Assembly (NCBI GenBank): GCA_003586115.2
Contig: QVOM02000025.1
Span: forward strand, 43,072,522-43,136,521
Source: Salvator merianae
Lineage: Eukaryota; Chordata; Lepidosauria; Squamata; Teiidae
Length of the DNA: 64,000 bases
Direction of reading: 5' to 3'
The translations under genes were made by a program, and so were the position numbers. The notes under the pieces were generated by a model, which saw nothing but the letters and a program-made list of their open reading frames with translations, did no database searches and was not told the origin of the DNA. Shown in pieces: positions 22,395 through 34,687 of the stretch (the stretch's first letter is position 1; the number at the start of each line of letters is the position of its first letter).

Positions 22395-24440
22395 GAGACC
22401 TTAAACTTTCATAAGGGAAACTTCCCCAAAATGAGAAAACTAGTAAAAATGAAATTGAAAGGGAATGTTAGAAGAAAGGGGACTTCCAATCCAAGAGGAC
22501 ACCAGTGTGGCTTACAAGTGCAGTACAGGAAGTCATTAAAAGCAAGGAAACATCATTCAGAAAATGGAAGGCTTGCCTTAATGAGGAGAACAGGAAGGAA
22601 CACAAACTCTGGCAGAACAAATGCAAGATAGCAATCAGAAATGCTAAGAAGAATTTTGAGGAGCACGTTGCTAAAAACATCAAGAAAAATAACAAGAATT
22701 TCTTTAAGTATATCAGAAGCAGGAATTCAACCAGAAAAGCAGTTGTAGCATTTGATGATAATGGACAGAAAGGGATTATTAAAGAGGACATGGAGATTGC
22801 AGAAAGGCTAAATGAATGATTTGCCTCTGTTTTCACAGAGGAAGATAGAGGGCATATGACAGCAGCTGAATCAATCTTTTCAGGGAGGGAATCAGAAGAA
22901 TTAACCAGGGAGGAGGTCCTTGCATGTCTTAATAAACTAAATGCGAACAAGTCACTAGGACCAGATGGCATTCATCCAAGAATTCTTAAAGAACTCAAAT
23001 GTGAAATTGCTGAACTTCTACCAAAAATGTATAATATTTCCCTAAGACTAAGGGTAGCAAATATAACACCGATCTTCAAAAAAAAGATCCAGAGGTGATC
23101 CAAGAAATTACAGCCTAGTCAGCTTAACATCAGTTCCAAGTAAAGTAATGGAAACCATAATTAAGGATAAAATTACTATGCATATAGAGGAGTAAGTATT
23201 GCTGAAAGAAAATCAGCTTCTAAAAAGTTAAATCATGCCTTACAAATTTGTTAGAATTCTTTGAGAGTGTTAATAAACACGTGGATAAAGGTGACCTAGT
23301 TGACCTTGTCTATCTGGACTTTCAGAAGTCTTTTGACAATGTACCTTATCATAGGCTCCTGAATAAACTCACCAGTTATGGAATAAGAGGACAGGTCCTT
23401 CCTGGACTGGTAACTGGCTAAAGGATAGGAAACTGAGAGTAGAAATAAATGGTCAGTTCTCAGAGTAGAAAGAGATGAGAAGTGGGGTCCTGCAAGGTTC
23501 AGTATTAGTACCTGTGTTTTTTTATTTTATCCATAAATGATCTAGAAGTAGGGGCAAGTAATGAGTTAGCAAAGTTTGCTGATGACACTAAATTGTTCAG
23601 GGTAGTAAAAACTGAAAGTGATTATAAAGAGCTCCAGAGGGATCTCTTGACATTGGGTGAGTGGGCAACAAAGTGGCAAATGCATTTCAATTTTAGCAAG
23701 CACAAAGTGATGCAAATTGGCGCAAAGAACCCCAATTACACCTATAAACTGATGGGGGTCAAGCTTTCTGTGACAGACCAAGAAAGGGATCTTGGGGCTC
23801 TGGTTTGCAGCTCAGTGAAGGTGTTGACTCAAGGTGCAGTGGCAGTGAAAAAAAGCAAATTCAGTGCTAGGTGTAATTAGGAAGGGAATAGAAAAAAAAT
23901 CAGCAAGTGTCATTATGCCTCTTTATAAATCTATGATGAGACCACACTTGAATATTGTGTACAATTCTGGTGACCTCATGTTAGAAAGGATATTGTGGAA
24001 CTGGAAAAGATGTAGAAAAGGGCAACCAGAATGATCAAGGGACTGGAACACCTTCCTTACGAAATCAGGCTGTAAAGTCTTGACCCCTTCATCCTTGAAA
24101 GATGGCATTTAAGAGGAGTCCTGATGGAAATATATAAAATCATGCATGGTATAGAAAAGGTGGATAGAGAAAAATTCTTTTCTCTATCACCCAAACTAGG
24201 ACCAACAGGCACTCTATGAGACTGATGGGAAAGTTAGGACTGACACCCTAATGTCAGTCGCCCATTGTCACCCAATGACTGACAGAAAGTCATTGCTCTA
24301 TGGAATTCACTATGGGAAGAGGTAGTGACAGCAATCAGCCTGGATAGCTTTAAGAATGGGTTGGAAAAATTTATGGAGGTCAGGTCTATCAATAGCTACT
24401 AGAATGGATACCTAGAAACTGCTTCCAGGGTGGAGAAACA
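22395..24440 (+). mobile_element. CR1 LINE, 5'-truncated, degenerate ORF2 and 3' end
   Basis: About 2 kb, in broken frames, encodes the reverse-transcriptase polyprotein of a CR1-clade element. Visible in order are: the linker upstream of RT (22505-22819, lysine-rich), the 'LGPDGIHPRILKEL' block (22950-22996), 'ANITPIFKK' (about 23058), 'NYSLVSLTSVPSKVME' in another frame (23106-23155), RT motif A 'YLDFQKSFD' (23311-23337), a decayed 'QGSVL' block (about 23485), the catalytic motif 'FADD' (23575-23586), the thumb region (23593-23880), and the 'ATRMIKGLEHLPYEIRL'-like segment (24020-24075). It then runs into a CR1 3' UTR that also occurs antisense at 37135 and 59431. At least five frameshifts or stops; no endonuclease domain remains. 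Non-functional. Confidence 0.9.
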
Positions 24441-25596
24441 GGCAGGATACCTCTAAAGGCCATTTGCAGGGGGTCATATTTCACTCCACTTAGGAAAGAT
24501 CACGTGTGGTAGAATCAAAGCAATGCTTCCACCTTGAGTGCTAAGACTGCTTCAATTGTCCCTGTTCCCCTCCCTCACTGGCCCCTGCTGTTTATAAATA
24601 ATTTATTACTTGTAAGACATTGAAATAGTTAAAAATGGTTCCCTCTCTCTGCCACGAAAACTCAGTGTGACTGTGGACAAGTCACTATCTTACACCCTAA
24701 TCTCTACCATTTCTAGTCCCAAGCCCGGATAAGGAAGGAGGAGGGCCTTCAGTGTCAGGTTCCTATGAGAAGGTGGTTGACGAATGTACCCCACATTGGA
24801 GCACTATGCACTGATGATTTACCTCAGCAAGTGCAGTGCAAACAGGCACTCCGTGCAACACATCTGAATAATTTTAGAGTTGCACTAATCCCTTGTATAA
24901 CATCGTTTTGCATGGTATACTTTTGCTTTTATATGGCTGCTAAAATATGACTTCCCATATGTAACATAATTCTGAAAACTTTCAAGAATGTACCTTGGCT
25001 TTTGAGGCATTATTTAGTTATGTTTGTAAACTGGACTTCCCCTGCACAGCATCCATTGACATAGGGAGCACCCACTCCTATAGTGGCAGGCCCCTCCAGG
25101 AAGCCCCAGAGGTGTAACAGTCAAATCCCCAGTGTGTCCATTATCCTAGACACGCTGAGGAGGGCACTAGAGGGTCTATAAGCACCCTCTGCAGTGTCCT
25201 TGCTTAGAGCAGGGAAAAATTACTTTGAGGGTGGCCACCACACTCAGAATGTGTACGATTTTGTTGTGTACAGCTAGTAGCATCTGGGAGTGGCTGTGCA
25301 TGTTCCTGGATGCTGCCGCAGCATGGCTATGTGGACAGATCTGTCCGCTGAGTGTCTGGAAGCTCACTGGCAGACCAGTGCAAATAGGCCCCCAATTGCT
25401 CTTGCCACTGCCTTGTGGTGAGGGTGGTGCTTGCTCTGTGCTGGCACCATGCTGGGACCTTTTCCAGCATGCAAAGGGGCCTTCGTCTCCACAACTCACA
25501 ACTCAGCTCCAGAGCTGAGTTTTCAACATTGAAGACAGTGAGGGGCAAGGGATAGAATGTGTGGATATCCCATGTCCCACCTCAGGGGTAGGACAA
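24441..25596. other. Unassigned sequence, part possibly a degraded DNA element
   Basis: No exon recognised. The block 25017-25640 is richer in G+C and ends in a strong hairpin and 'gacacagccttag', which could be a transposon end, but no matching left end was found. Open frames at 25176-25548 are on both strands and look accidental. Confidence 0.35.
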
Positions 25597-25640
25597 GTGT
25601 CCCTACCTCAGCATAGCTTATGCCACTGAGGTATGGACAC
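25597..25640. repeat. 44-nt hairpin
   Basis: GTGTCCCTACCTCAG (25597-25611) pairs with CTGAGGTATGGACAC (25626-25640), 14 of 15 positions, and the spacer 'catagcttatgcca' continues the stem with CATA/TATG. Most likely the end of a foldback element. Confidence 0.6.
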
Positions 25641-25667
25641 AGCCTTAGAATAATTGACTAGGTCACG

Positions 25668-25668
<1 letters not shown>

Positions 25669-25719
<51 letters not shown>

Positions 25720-25824
25720 TCCTTCCTTCCTTCCTTCCTTCCTTCCTTCCTTCCTTCCTTCCTTCCTTCCTTCTTTCTTTCCTTCCTTCCTTCCTTCCTT
25801 CCTTCCTTCCTTTCTTTCTTTCTC
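25669..25824. repeat. (TTTC)n/(TTCC)n compound microsatellite
   Basis: A pure pyrimidine tract of about 155 bp: TTTC repeats, then TTCC, a short TTTC interruption, TTCC, and TTTC again before 'tctctgcag'. It reads open in both directions, producing spurious low-complexity frames. Confidence 0.97.
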
Positions 25825-26901
25825 TGCAGATCTCAGAGCTCCTGTAAGTTATCAGTATTTCTCTCTTGTTTCTCGAGTTCCAACTTTGGTTACATTCTTG
25901 CTGGCACTGTCCACCTATGTTCACTTCTGGTGGGAGTTAGGAATCCAGTTTATTTTCTCCTTTTCATTTTTTACACTTCCTTATCCATTTCAAATATTAC
26001 TTTGCCTAATTACCATTAAAACATTCCAAATAAGAAACTACATTGCTATAGAAAGAATAACAATATCCAAGTGACCTAAATTGAGTGCTTGAGTGACATG
26101 CAATAGGTCCTTTAAAAATAACAAAAGTGCATAGAGGTCATTTAAAAAAAATAAAAAACCCCATCCACATAAAGATATGAATAAAATAGTGTATTCTAAA
26201 TGTTTTGGCAAAGTGAAGTGGGATAGGGGAAAGTGATCCTAAAAGTACCATTAATGTTAATTATTCTAAAATCAACATGGTATACTAAGGTCCATTTTCA
26301 GCTATGCATCTCAGATAACCTGGCTCACCCAAATCGCTGTGTTAAAATATATTTTCCCTTCATCACTGCTCTTTCCATTTAATATTGTTAATAGGTGAAA
26401 GAAACATGGATCTAGGAAAAGAAAAAAGAAAAAACCACAAAGGAATTGTATTTATTATGATTGGAAGACTGAAGCTGGCTTTTTAAGGATAATTTTATAT
26501 TTTATTTTGATAGGCATGATGGAACTGTAATTCTTAAATGCTTTCTCTTGTATTTGGAGCTGTGACCTTTTGCAGGGTACATAATACTGCAATACACAGG
26601 GTCAATGCCTAGTAAGGACTTTTGTTTTACAGGAATGACTGAATGTTTCATTCTGCTTTGTTGTCCAGTTTTTAAAATGCAAGGCTTTTCTTAGCACCTG
26701 TTGAGAGATATGGAAAAGAGGGTTGTGTGATTTCTGCACAGCAGGAGCACAGGTAGGCTGGAATGAACTTCTTATAGAATGCAGACTAAGACCAAAATGT
26801 GGAGGGAGCATAAGGGTAAATAAGCACCAAGTACAAGAGCTATTCAAATACATCAATAACCTTTCTGCATTTGCTGTATTCCTCAACAGCAGGAGCACTA
26901 A
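25825..26901. other. Unassigned AT-rich sequence
   Basis: No exon or known repeat recognised. Several A-runs (26130-26160, 26415-26435) but no LINE body attached to them. Confidence 0.45.
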
Positions 26902-27364
26902 GGGCTTCCCTTCTGCATGTTAATATAGAACATGGGAGAGCCTGAGCACTGCTGGTGGTCTCCGTACACTTAGGATGGAGTGTAATCCAGATCAAAGGGC
27001 CTTTAATCTGGATCACCAGTAGTCCTTGACAATGAGGATTGCTGGCAGATCAGCGCAGCCTAGTCCAGAACACTGAGGTGTGCGGAAGGCACTCTTCCAT
27101 TTTCTGAACTACCAGAGGGCCCATTTTGGTGGTAGACCAAAGTGCACTGCTGAAATGGTTTCCCCAAGGGCTCTGAGGCTAGAAACTTTCACTCCTATTT
27201 CCTTGAAGCCCTTGGAGGCTGGCCCCAAAGCTTGTATGAGGTTTGGGGCTGGTGAGAGGGTTAATCTAGACCAGAACCATCATGCAAATGGGTTGTTCCA
27301 GAGTACACCTTGCTGTGGTCCAGACACCCCAGTTCAGATCATTGCCTTTTACTGCAGAAAGCCC
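26902..27364. mobile_element. GGGCC-end MITE, 'GGACC' internal subfamily, degraded ends
   Basis: The possible left end GGGCTTCCCTTCTGCATG is preceded by TAA; the right end 'ctgcagaaagcccc' (reverse complement GGGGCTTTCTGCAG) lies at 27351-27364. The interior block 'cccattttggtggtagacca' with 'aaagtgcactgctgaaatgg' is shared in the same orientation with 53325-53400 and 62440-62500. Open frames at 27080-27538 run through it and out of it, so they are probably accidental. Confidence 0.6.
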
Positions 27365-28417
27365 CCAGGTGTACCCACCTTTGCCTCTGTGGCCCCTGGA
27401 AAGAATCCAGGCTCACTCAATAATAGTTATGCCCCAGAATACAAATGTCATTTATCAACATGTGACTATGGAACTAAGTCTGATTGGCTCCCTTATCAGC
27501 CTCTAACTGCAAAAGAACACTTACATCCCATGTACTAATTTCTGAGCTTTTTCCTTGCTTGCTTTATTCTCCAAGATTTATCAGGCAGCAAACAGGAACC
27601 TGTTTAAAAAGAAGCATTTGGGACGTCCTTCTTTAAATGCAAATTTGACTAATTTTAGCTACTGTATTGTATGTATTTCTTAACACTGGCTTACATGCCA
27701 CCTACCCTTCAACAAATTCAAGGCAGCAAATATGTTCCAACTTTATTTGAAGGGTTGGACATGTCTAGTTCTGAAGTTATTCTGCAGAATTGGTGCATAA
27801 TAATGTCTTCTAGATCACATTCCCATCCATTTATCAGTCTATATTTCATAGGCATCCACATGATTTTGTCCTCATCAGTTTGCTGTTTCATACTTATCTC
27901 TCTATTAATATTTTCTCATCTCACATTTGCAGAATTAAAACACTAATACTTTTAGTTTAACAATCTTTGAGGCAGAAGATAATTGAAGCATCCAGCATCC
28001 TTGGACCCATCAGTCTGAATCAGTTGATGGAGAACCCACCATCAACTGATGCTCGCTAGGGACTGCAGTAACCCACAGTAGCTACTGCTGCACAAATTCT
28101 ACATTCTAGTGAAGGGTTTTCCTTTTCTTTTTACTTGCTTGGCAAGAACAAGGGAAAGAGCAACAAAAAGAAAGCTCCAGTGCTTCCTTATTTTGCCTTC
28201 CTTTTGCAGACAAGATTAAAGATTGGCAACTGGGAAGAAGAACTGAATGATAGCGATGAAATTGGAGAGAAAAAAATGACTAACTGGGGCCATCTTGTAC
28301 AAGGACCGAGCAAAACATGGTGCCAGCAACGACAACACTCACTCTTTATTCTCCTGTAAAGTATTTTATTTATATTTACTATTATACTATGTCTTACCTT
28401 TTTCCTATCACAGAAAC
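27365..28417. other. Unassigned sequence
   Basis: Contains an inverted repeat 'tcagttgatgg...ccatcaactga' (28019-28049). No exon or known repeat recognised. Confidence 0.45.
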
Positions 28418-28420
28418 TAA

Positions 28421-28858
28421 GGGCCTGTTTGCACTTTATGCTAGCAAAGTGCTTCTTCGCTTTGCAGAAGCCTGAGCAGCCGGAAGCAGCATAACACTGC
28501 TCTCAATTGCTCCTAGCTGTGGAGCACAAATTTATGCTCCACATCTTTACCGGGAGCTGAAAGTTTGCTCCCAGTAAAGTATGTCCACACTATCCATGGC
28601 TGCTGCGCTGCGTACACTGGCTGTGTGCCTGCACAATTACCCGCCCGTGGCTGTGCATGCCTGCGTGCTGTGCAGTGATCACCTGGTGGTCACCATGTGC
28701 CAGATGCTTCCTGTTGCTGCCATGGTAAGCATCAGGCAAAGCTATCAGCATTCGGACCGCAAATGTAGGTAGCCCGCTTCAGGTAAATATTAGAACCACG
28801 CAGTGCAGACGGTGTCCATGCTGCATGGTCGATACCACCTTAGAATGGGATAATTATA
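28421..28858. mobile_element. GGGCC-end MITE with clean left end; right end cut in the palindrome
   Basis: Left end GGGCCTGTTTGCACTTTATG, immediately preceded by TAA (28418-28420). The interior has the subterminal 'gctagcaaagtgcttc' hairpin, GC-rich blocks, 'cagtgcagacggtgtccatg', and finally one half of the palindromic module (28845-28858). The mirror half and right TIR are missing and replaced by T-rich sequence, so the right end is deleted. Confidence 0.75.
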
Positions 28859-31800
28859 TATATTTTTAGACCCTTTTTAGATTTTTATCTTTCCAGAGTA
28901 GTGTAAAAGTCTTTTAACTCAATTACATTAGCAGAATCAAACATATTCCAATTATTTTGAGATGGTATATTTTTAATTTTTATTTTAGTATAGTATATTT
29001 TTGATATCCCAAAGGCATAATTTTGAAAATTCTATGCTATTGTGACCTTTGTTTTCAGTACGGTATTGTGCAAATTCTTTGGAGGAAATCTGTGTATTCA
29101 ACTATTTTCTAAGAGTTTTCCATTTATGCAGGTACCTGAAGCTGAACCTGTTTCTCAAATTGGCGTCTGGACAGACTTATAGTGCCAAGAGTCATCTGCA
29201 AAATAGAAATACAGACATAGGAATTCCATTTTTATTGACCATATGCTTATAATTCTTCAAGTGCTGCAGAACACATGCTGCATCTTATTCCTGCCTATTT
29301 TAAGAGATTCTTTGCTATGTGATAATATATAGAAATGGCACAACAAATAAGGTTGCTAATGACATGCCAACATTTTTACAGCACAAATATTTGACCTCTA
29401 CGGTTGCCAGAAAAGCGATAAAGGGAATGCTGTCCGATGTCTGGATTTCCAAAGATGGAAGGGCAATGCAATGCTTTTCTCTTCAGAATGCTCACTCCAA
29501 AAGGTCCATTTGCTATTGACTAGAAGGCAGCTTTTGGCTGCCTTGTGTGGCAGTTAAATGGCTATTTCTCTTGAATAGTTTGAAATTTCAGGAGGATTAT
29601 GTTTCCAATTATACACCTTTTAAATTGTTGCTCATGTGAAATCTAGTGACTAGAAGTATCATGGTTTGTAGCAGGGTAGTATGAGAAGACACAGAAATTG
29701 AAGTGCCCAACAGTCTAAAGAGAAAGAAGATTGCAGGTCCTTTTAATAGCATATATAAAGGCTGATGTTCCATAAAATTAGTAAGTCATGTTCCTGTGAG
29801 AGAAACTCAAGTGAAGGTCATTTATTCATATTTGAATTCAACAGAACCTAGTCTATAAGTTTGCTTAATATTGCATATCTTGGCACTAATAGTGAATGCT
29901 CCACAATAGTTGCTCAGTTTTTGGCTACCTGTTTTAGAGACAGCAAAATATAAGGCAAGCAGAGGCAAGAACATAACTTCTGTTGTGTGTAGCTAGTTCG
30001 TAGTAGGGAGACATACTAGGGAATAGGATGAAGTGTGCTGTTGTGACCGAGAGAATTCAGGGTCTTCTGATGGGGTTGAACTTTGTTTTTGTTTTGTGAA
30101 GCTGTTTTAAGGAGATGCACTAGTGAATAGAATGAAGCAGGAAGGAAAAGAAGGTGGAGAAGGAGAGAGGGTGGGAAAGATACCTTACCAAACTCCAAGT
30201 TGAGTGAAGAGGAATTCTCTCAGATGACTGAGGATATGATCAGACACACTTAATGAGATGCTCTCTGGGGAAATTTGAAGCTGTAAGGGCAGACATAAAA
30301 TCCCCCAAAGCGCCTTATCCTGTCCTGAAGCCTCTGAATGTGTGCGTCTTCCTCATATATGGTAAAATAAAACTGAGAGTGCAGACCAACTTCTAACAGG
30401 AAAAATAGGCATTGTCAAAGATTTTGAGTCAGCAGATCAAAGAAGGGAGGATGAACCATAATGACAGTCTGGGTTCCAACTCCACCTGAAGTGGACTCTG
30501 ACCTGAGTGCAAAGGTCCATTACTGTAAAGGGTCTCTGGCACTGTCCAGTCCTGATACCAGGGTTCTGGTACACTCGTATAGTTATTAAAGTTTATGTCA
30601 CACCTTCTCTTCATGCAAGCACTGCCCAGGTGGAGCCCACTGGTAATGTGGAGTGTGTAGAACTAAAATAAGTATGTCTGGGAGGACACTAATCACCCCT
30701 GAAAGGCAAGTAAAAGGAGAAGACGGAGCTTTCAAATAGCTAACAGAGGGAGAGCATATACAAGCATGTTGCAGATACTCTACAGAGGAAAGGCCTTTGC
30801 TTTCTGGTCCTGAAGCATAAAGCTAGTTTTGCTGGATGGCACCCCTGCCCCTGGAAAGGAAGCTTGTGACCTATGTACCTGCTGCAGCTGATGTCCAGGT
30901 GTCAACTCTGAGTTGGAAATTGAAAACCCCTTACTGCTCTTCTTTGGAATGCTTTTCTTTTTATGCCTGGTGTGGATTAGGCAACTCATCAAATACAGGC
31001 TGCTTTCCAACAGAAGACTATAGTATTTTCTGACAACCCTTTTAATACAGAGGATTGTCCTCTGCAAAACAAGACACCCGTTCTTCCTAATTTGAGGTGA
31101 GTTCAACCTGTTAGGGTCACCAAGATTTCTACACTTGTGTGTGCCTTAATCAAGCCAAAATTAAATGTGTATATGTTAGTTTAATTGCTTCTGCAAACCA
31201 GGAATGCTAACATAGCTTTCATAGCACGGACGAGAAAATCTGAAGGCTAACTTTTGAGCTTGTTCTTCCCCGCTGCCCCACCTTTATAATCATACTCTCA
31301 TCACTTCTGGCCTCTTGATTTAAAGTAATTGAATTTTGGCAACGCGACTTGGACGCTGGGCATCTGGCCTGTTCACATAGCTTATCCACTTGAGGTTAGG
31401 ACAGTAGGTTATTTTGTTGCCTGATGCCTGAACGCCCGGGGTGGCCAAACATTCTTGACACGTTGGCTGCACAGTGATTTACAGCTCGAGGCTATGACGG
31501 CAGTTATGCCAGCAAGGCTCCTGTTCCTCCTCGCTGACACATTGCTCTGCCTGAAGCCACAGGCGCTTTGCCTGGCCACCCTACTCAGCCTCATTATAGT
31601 TATTATCCTGCGTTTCCTCTTGGCATCAAGTGCTGCATTATTTCTCCTTGGCGCAAGGCTCTGCTCTCGACTCTGCCACTGAGAACCAAGGAAAACTGGA
31701 CTTTCTCTCTCCATTTCCCTGTGTGACCCTAAGATATTTAACCTTCCCCCGTCTCCTGTGCTTGCCTGCAGCACTTTTCAAAATATTGCTGAAAGCCTAC

Positions 31801-33693
31801 AAAAACATAGCAGTCTAGTACTATTTATTATTCCTTGGTTCACATGTCTAGTGTTAAGGCATATGAAGGATTAAATTGAGTTCTCTTTGGGGATAGCCAA
31901 TATAGTATCATTTGGATGCTGGTAGGTTACAGTTCACACGTTTTTGATGATGCTGGCTGGTGTTAATGCAACTTGTTAAAAACACCTGAGTCATTATAAA
32001 AAGTACCACTGCCGTTGCAGGTAATCTTGAAGCCACAGGTTGCTGGCACATTCTTCATATTGTCACAGAATGTGGAGCTCGCTGCTGGCCTAAATTAAGC
32101 TATTTTGGCCAGGATGGTGGGAACCATGCTGGCAGCCATCACATGATGGATGTCAATTCTGGCCTATTGTTGGAGGCCAGGAGTGAAAGCTTCCTGGCCT
32201 CTGAAGTTGCAGGCTGGGGAGATTATTGCAGGACACCACAAGCAGCCTATTTCTAGATCAGTTTCTGGAACCCAGCAACATGGCATTGGGCTTCATGTGG
32301 AACTTGGGTCAGTCCGGCTGTCTGCATGGGAGACAGCTGCACCGTCCCACAGCGATGAATGTTCAGGAGACTGCTTTTAAGCGGTCTTCCATTGAAGTCC
32401 TCTCTGGTGCCATTTGTGTGCTGGGGACTGTTCCAAGCCTGAGGCCTGTGTGGCTCGAGTATTCTCTGGGAGACTGTGTTCCTCAGGAATAGCCGGCCTG
32501 ATCTATAAGGATTGTGTGGAAGCTGTCACAGTGGCTTCTGTTTTGTTGAACAGAAGCCCTCTCAATTTCTGCCATTATGTGATCATAGCCATGGTCTTGG
32601 AGAGAAGGTCTTCTGCACTGCTTATGCCTACAAGATTTGCTTGAAGTGCTCTGGCCACTGGTCACATATATGTCTGAGGGAGATAATAGTTGCACAAGGA
32701 AGTAAAAACTAAAATATGTCGACTCTGCTTAAAATCTTAGGAAATACAATAAAGGGTTAGTGTGCTTACTCTTTATTCTTGTGTTAGTTTGCTTAAAATC
32801 AAAATGCTTGTGTCAACAATATGGGAAGGCAGGCAGTGAAGAATTTTGGGGAGCTGCACACCATGTGTACAAGATGTAAAATATTGATTCTGAGACAACT
32901 CCCTTCAGAAGTTAGTATCTTAAAGAGAATTAAGGGAGAGTGAACTGATTTAAAAAAACAAACAAGCCAAATGCACTGCTCTAAAATGTTTCCAGACCAA
33001 TTCCAAGTGCTTCCCAAATGTTTTTGCATGGATTCAGACTTGTTTCTTTATTTTGTTTTGTTCCATCCTCTGTTTGGTTGTCTTATACTTCTCTGGTGGT
33101 CTTATGTTGGTGGCATGACACAATATTATATTTGCTATTAGTACGTGCTCCTACTGGAGATGGTTATGAACTCTTTTTGTCTCAACACAAATGACCGAAA
33201 GGTTGTGGCAAAGAACTTAAAACTTACCAAAAATGTACCCAATATGAAATTCAGGCATACTCTCTCTCACTGCAGGCATGAGAGAGAGCTGAACAGAAAG
33301 ACACAGAAAGAGCTGATGGAGATAACTGCTAACATTTTTCATGCAAATGTAATATCTTCAAATAATGCAGCCAAATCTTAAGGCCCTTGGAATCATCCTA
33401 GTATTAGAAGGAATGAATGACAGTTTCTGCATGGTCCCTGGGGACTAAGGTAACTGCCTCTGAAGACTGCAATGTCCATTTGCATGGATTCCCAGGGAAT
33501 ACATTGGTCATACATTGCCAGTTCCTGGCCTACTCCCCAACATAAAAATGGTGCCAGAGAGCAGGCTAACAAGAAATCAGTGTAAAGTTGTTTCCTGAGT
33601 GCTTCCTGCACTGGACAGGAATTGAGCTGTTTTTGGAAAGATATAGATCATGGCTGTGATCAGGCACATGCAAAGAGGCACCCTTTGGGTGAA
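28859..33693. other. Longest unassigned stretch
   Basis: No repeat family or coding exon could be identified with confidence in nearly 5 kb, unusual for this window. 31180-31700 retains more CpG and mixed-composition sequence and has overlapping open frames on both strands (31409-31774 minus, 31455-31682 plus); it might be conserved non-coding DNA. 32150-32720 has three overlapping open frames with cysteine-rich segments but no recognisable domain. Confidence 0.4.
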
Positions 33694-33696
33694 TTT

Positions 33697-34684
33697 GCCC
33701 GTTTTCACACTTACTACACTAGCACAGACCAATTAGTCCTCACTGTGTAGCTGCACTGTACGGCTGAAAACAGGTCCTGAAGCCAGCTCCCGGTGTATGG
33801 TCATCATGCTCAGTCTTTGCCATGGCAACCGCCAGAAAGTGTTCTGCCACTGCCATGGTGACCAGCAGCAGTGCCATGCACATGCACGATTGCTCAGTCA
33901 TGCCTGCCAGATCGCACAGACCCAGTTGGGCCTGCACAATGCCCCAATTGGGCCTACGATGCTGGATTGGACCTGCGATACTCAATCCAGTCTTGTGAGG
34001 CCGGATCAGGCGTGCACCCAATCATCGCCATGGCAGTGGCCGGCAAGCATCCAGCAGGCCTGCCAGCGCATAGGCACGATTAGCCAATCGCGCCTGCATG
34101 ATGAATCGATTAAGCCAGTGCCATTGAGCCTACACAAACGGGCCAATCAGTCCATGAAGGCCTGATTGGGGCCTTGTGTGGCCCAATCAAGTAGGCCTGA
34201 TGGTGCTAGCATGACTGGCCCATCGTGGAGGCGCAATTGGCTGATTACACCTGCGCACTGGCTGGCCTGCTGATTGCCATGGCAGCAGCTGGATGCTTGC
34301 CCGATGCTGCTGTGGCGACGATCAGGTGTGTGCCCGATTGGGCATCGTGAGGCCCAATCCAGCATCACAAGCCTGATTGGGCATCGTGGGCCCAATCAGG
34401 GCCAATTTCCCCATTGTGCATGGGTGATTGTGTGATTATGCATGCGTTATGGGCAGATCCTACCAAAGATGGCCGCTGCACTGCAGATAAGTGCAAATGG
34501 AACCTTACATGAAGCTTACTATGAACTCCAGGTAAGGTTCAAGACTACAATTTAGTGCACCAGCAGTAGAAGCTATTGGGAGTGGGTGAAGGCCACTCCC
34601 AGTTGCTTTGATTGTCCTGCAGTGTAGATGGACTTGGATAGCAAGGATGCTAGATGCTTGCTACTGTCAAGTGTGAATAGGCCC
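33697..34684. mobile_element. 988-bp GC-rich GGGCC-end MITE with TTT/TTT duplication
   Basis: Left end GCCCGTTTTCACACTTACTA; right end, reverse complemented, GGGCCTATTCACACTTGACA. TTT flanks both (33694-33696 and 34685-34687). The first 90 bp match the fragment inside BovB at 60478-60603 in reverse. The interior is strikingly rich in CCAAT/ATTGG words and CpG (33890-34410), with repeated 'gccatggcagtggccggcaa' units. The 90-125 codon open frames inside are by-products of this composition. It is by far the longest copy of the group in the window. Confidence 0.78.
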
Positions 34685-34687
34685 TTT

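Noticed and set aside
22395..24440. Host protein-coding gene with reverse-transcriptase-like exons
   Set aside because: The segments are collinear with a CR1 ORF2, are interrupted by frameshifts rather than introns, and end in the CR1 3' UTR.
25654..26019. 121-codon frame with serine, phenylalanine and leucine repeats
   Set aside because: Produced by the TTTC/TTCC microsatellite.
31409..31774. Overlapping 121-codon (minus) and 75-codon (plus) frames as a gene
   Set aside because: No recognisable domain in either; the plus frame is leucine-rich by composition. Kept only as part of a candidate conserved non-coding region.
32150..32720. Cysteine-rich exons of a secreted protein
   Set aside because: Three overlapping frames contain cysteines but none matches a known spacing, there are no convincing splice sites, and no signal peptide.
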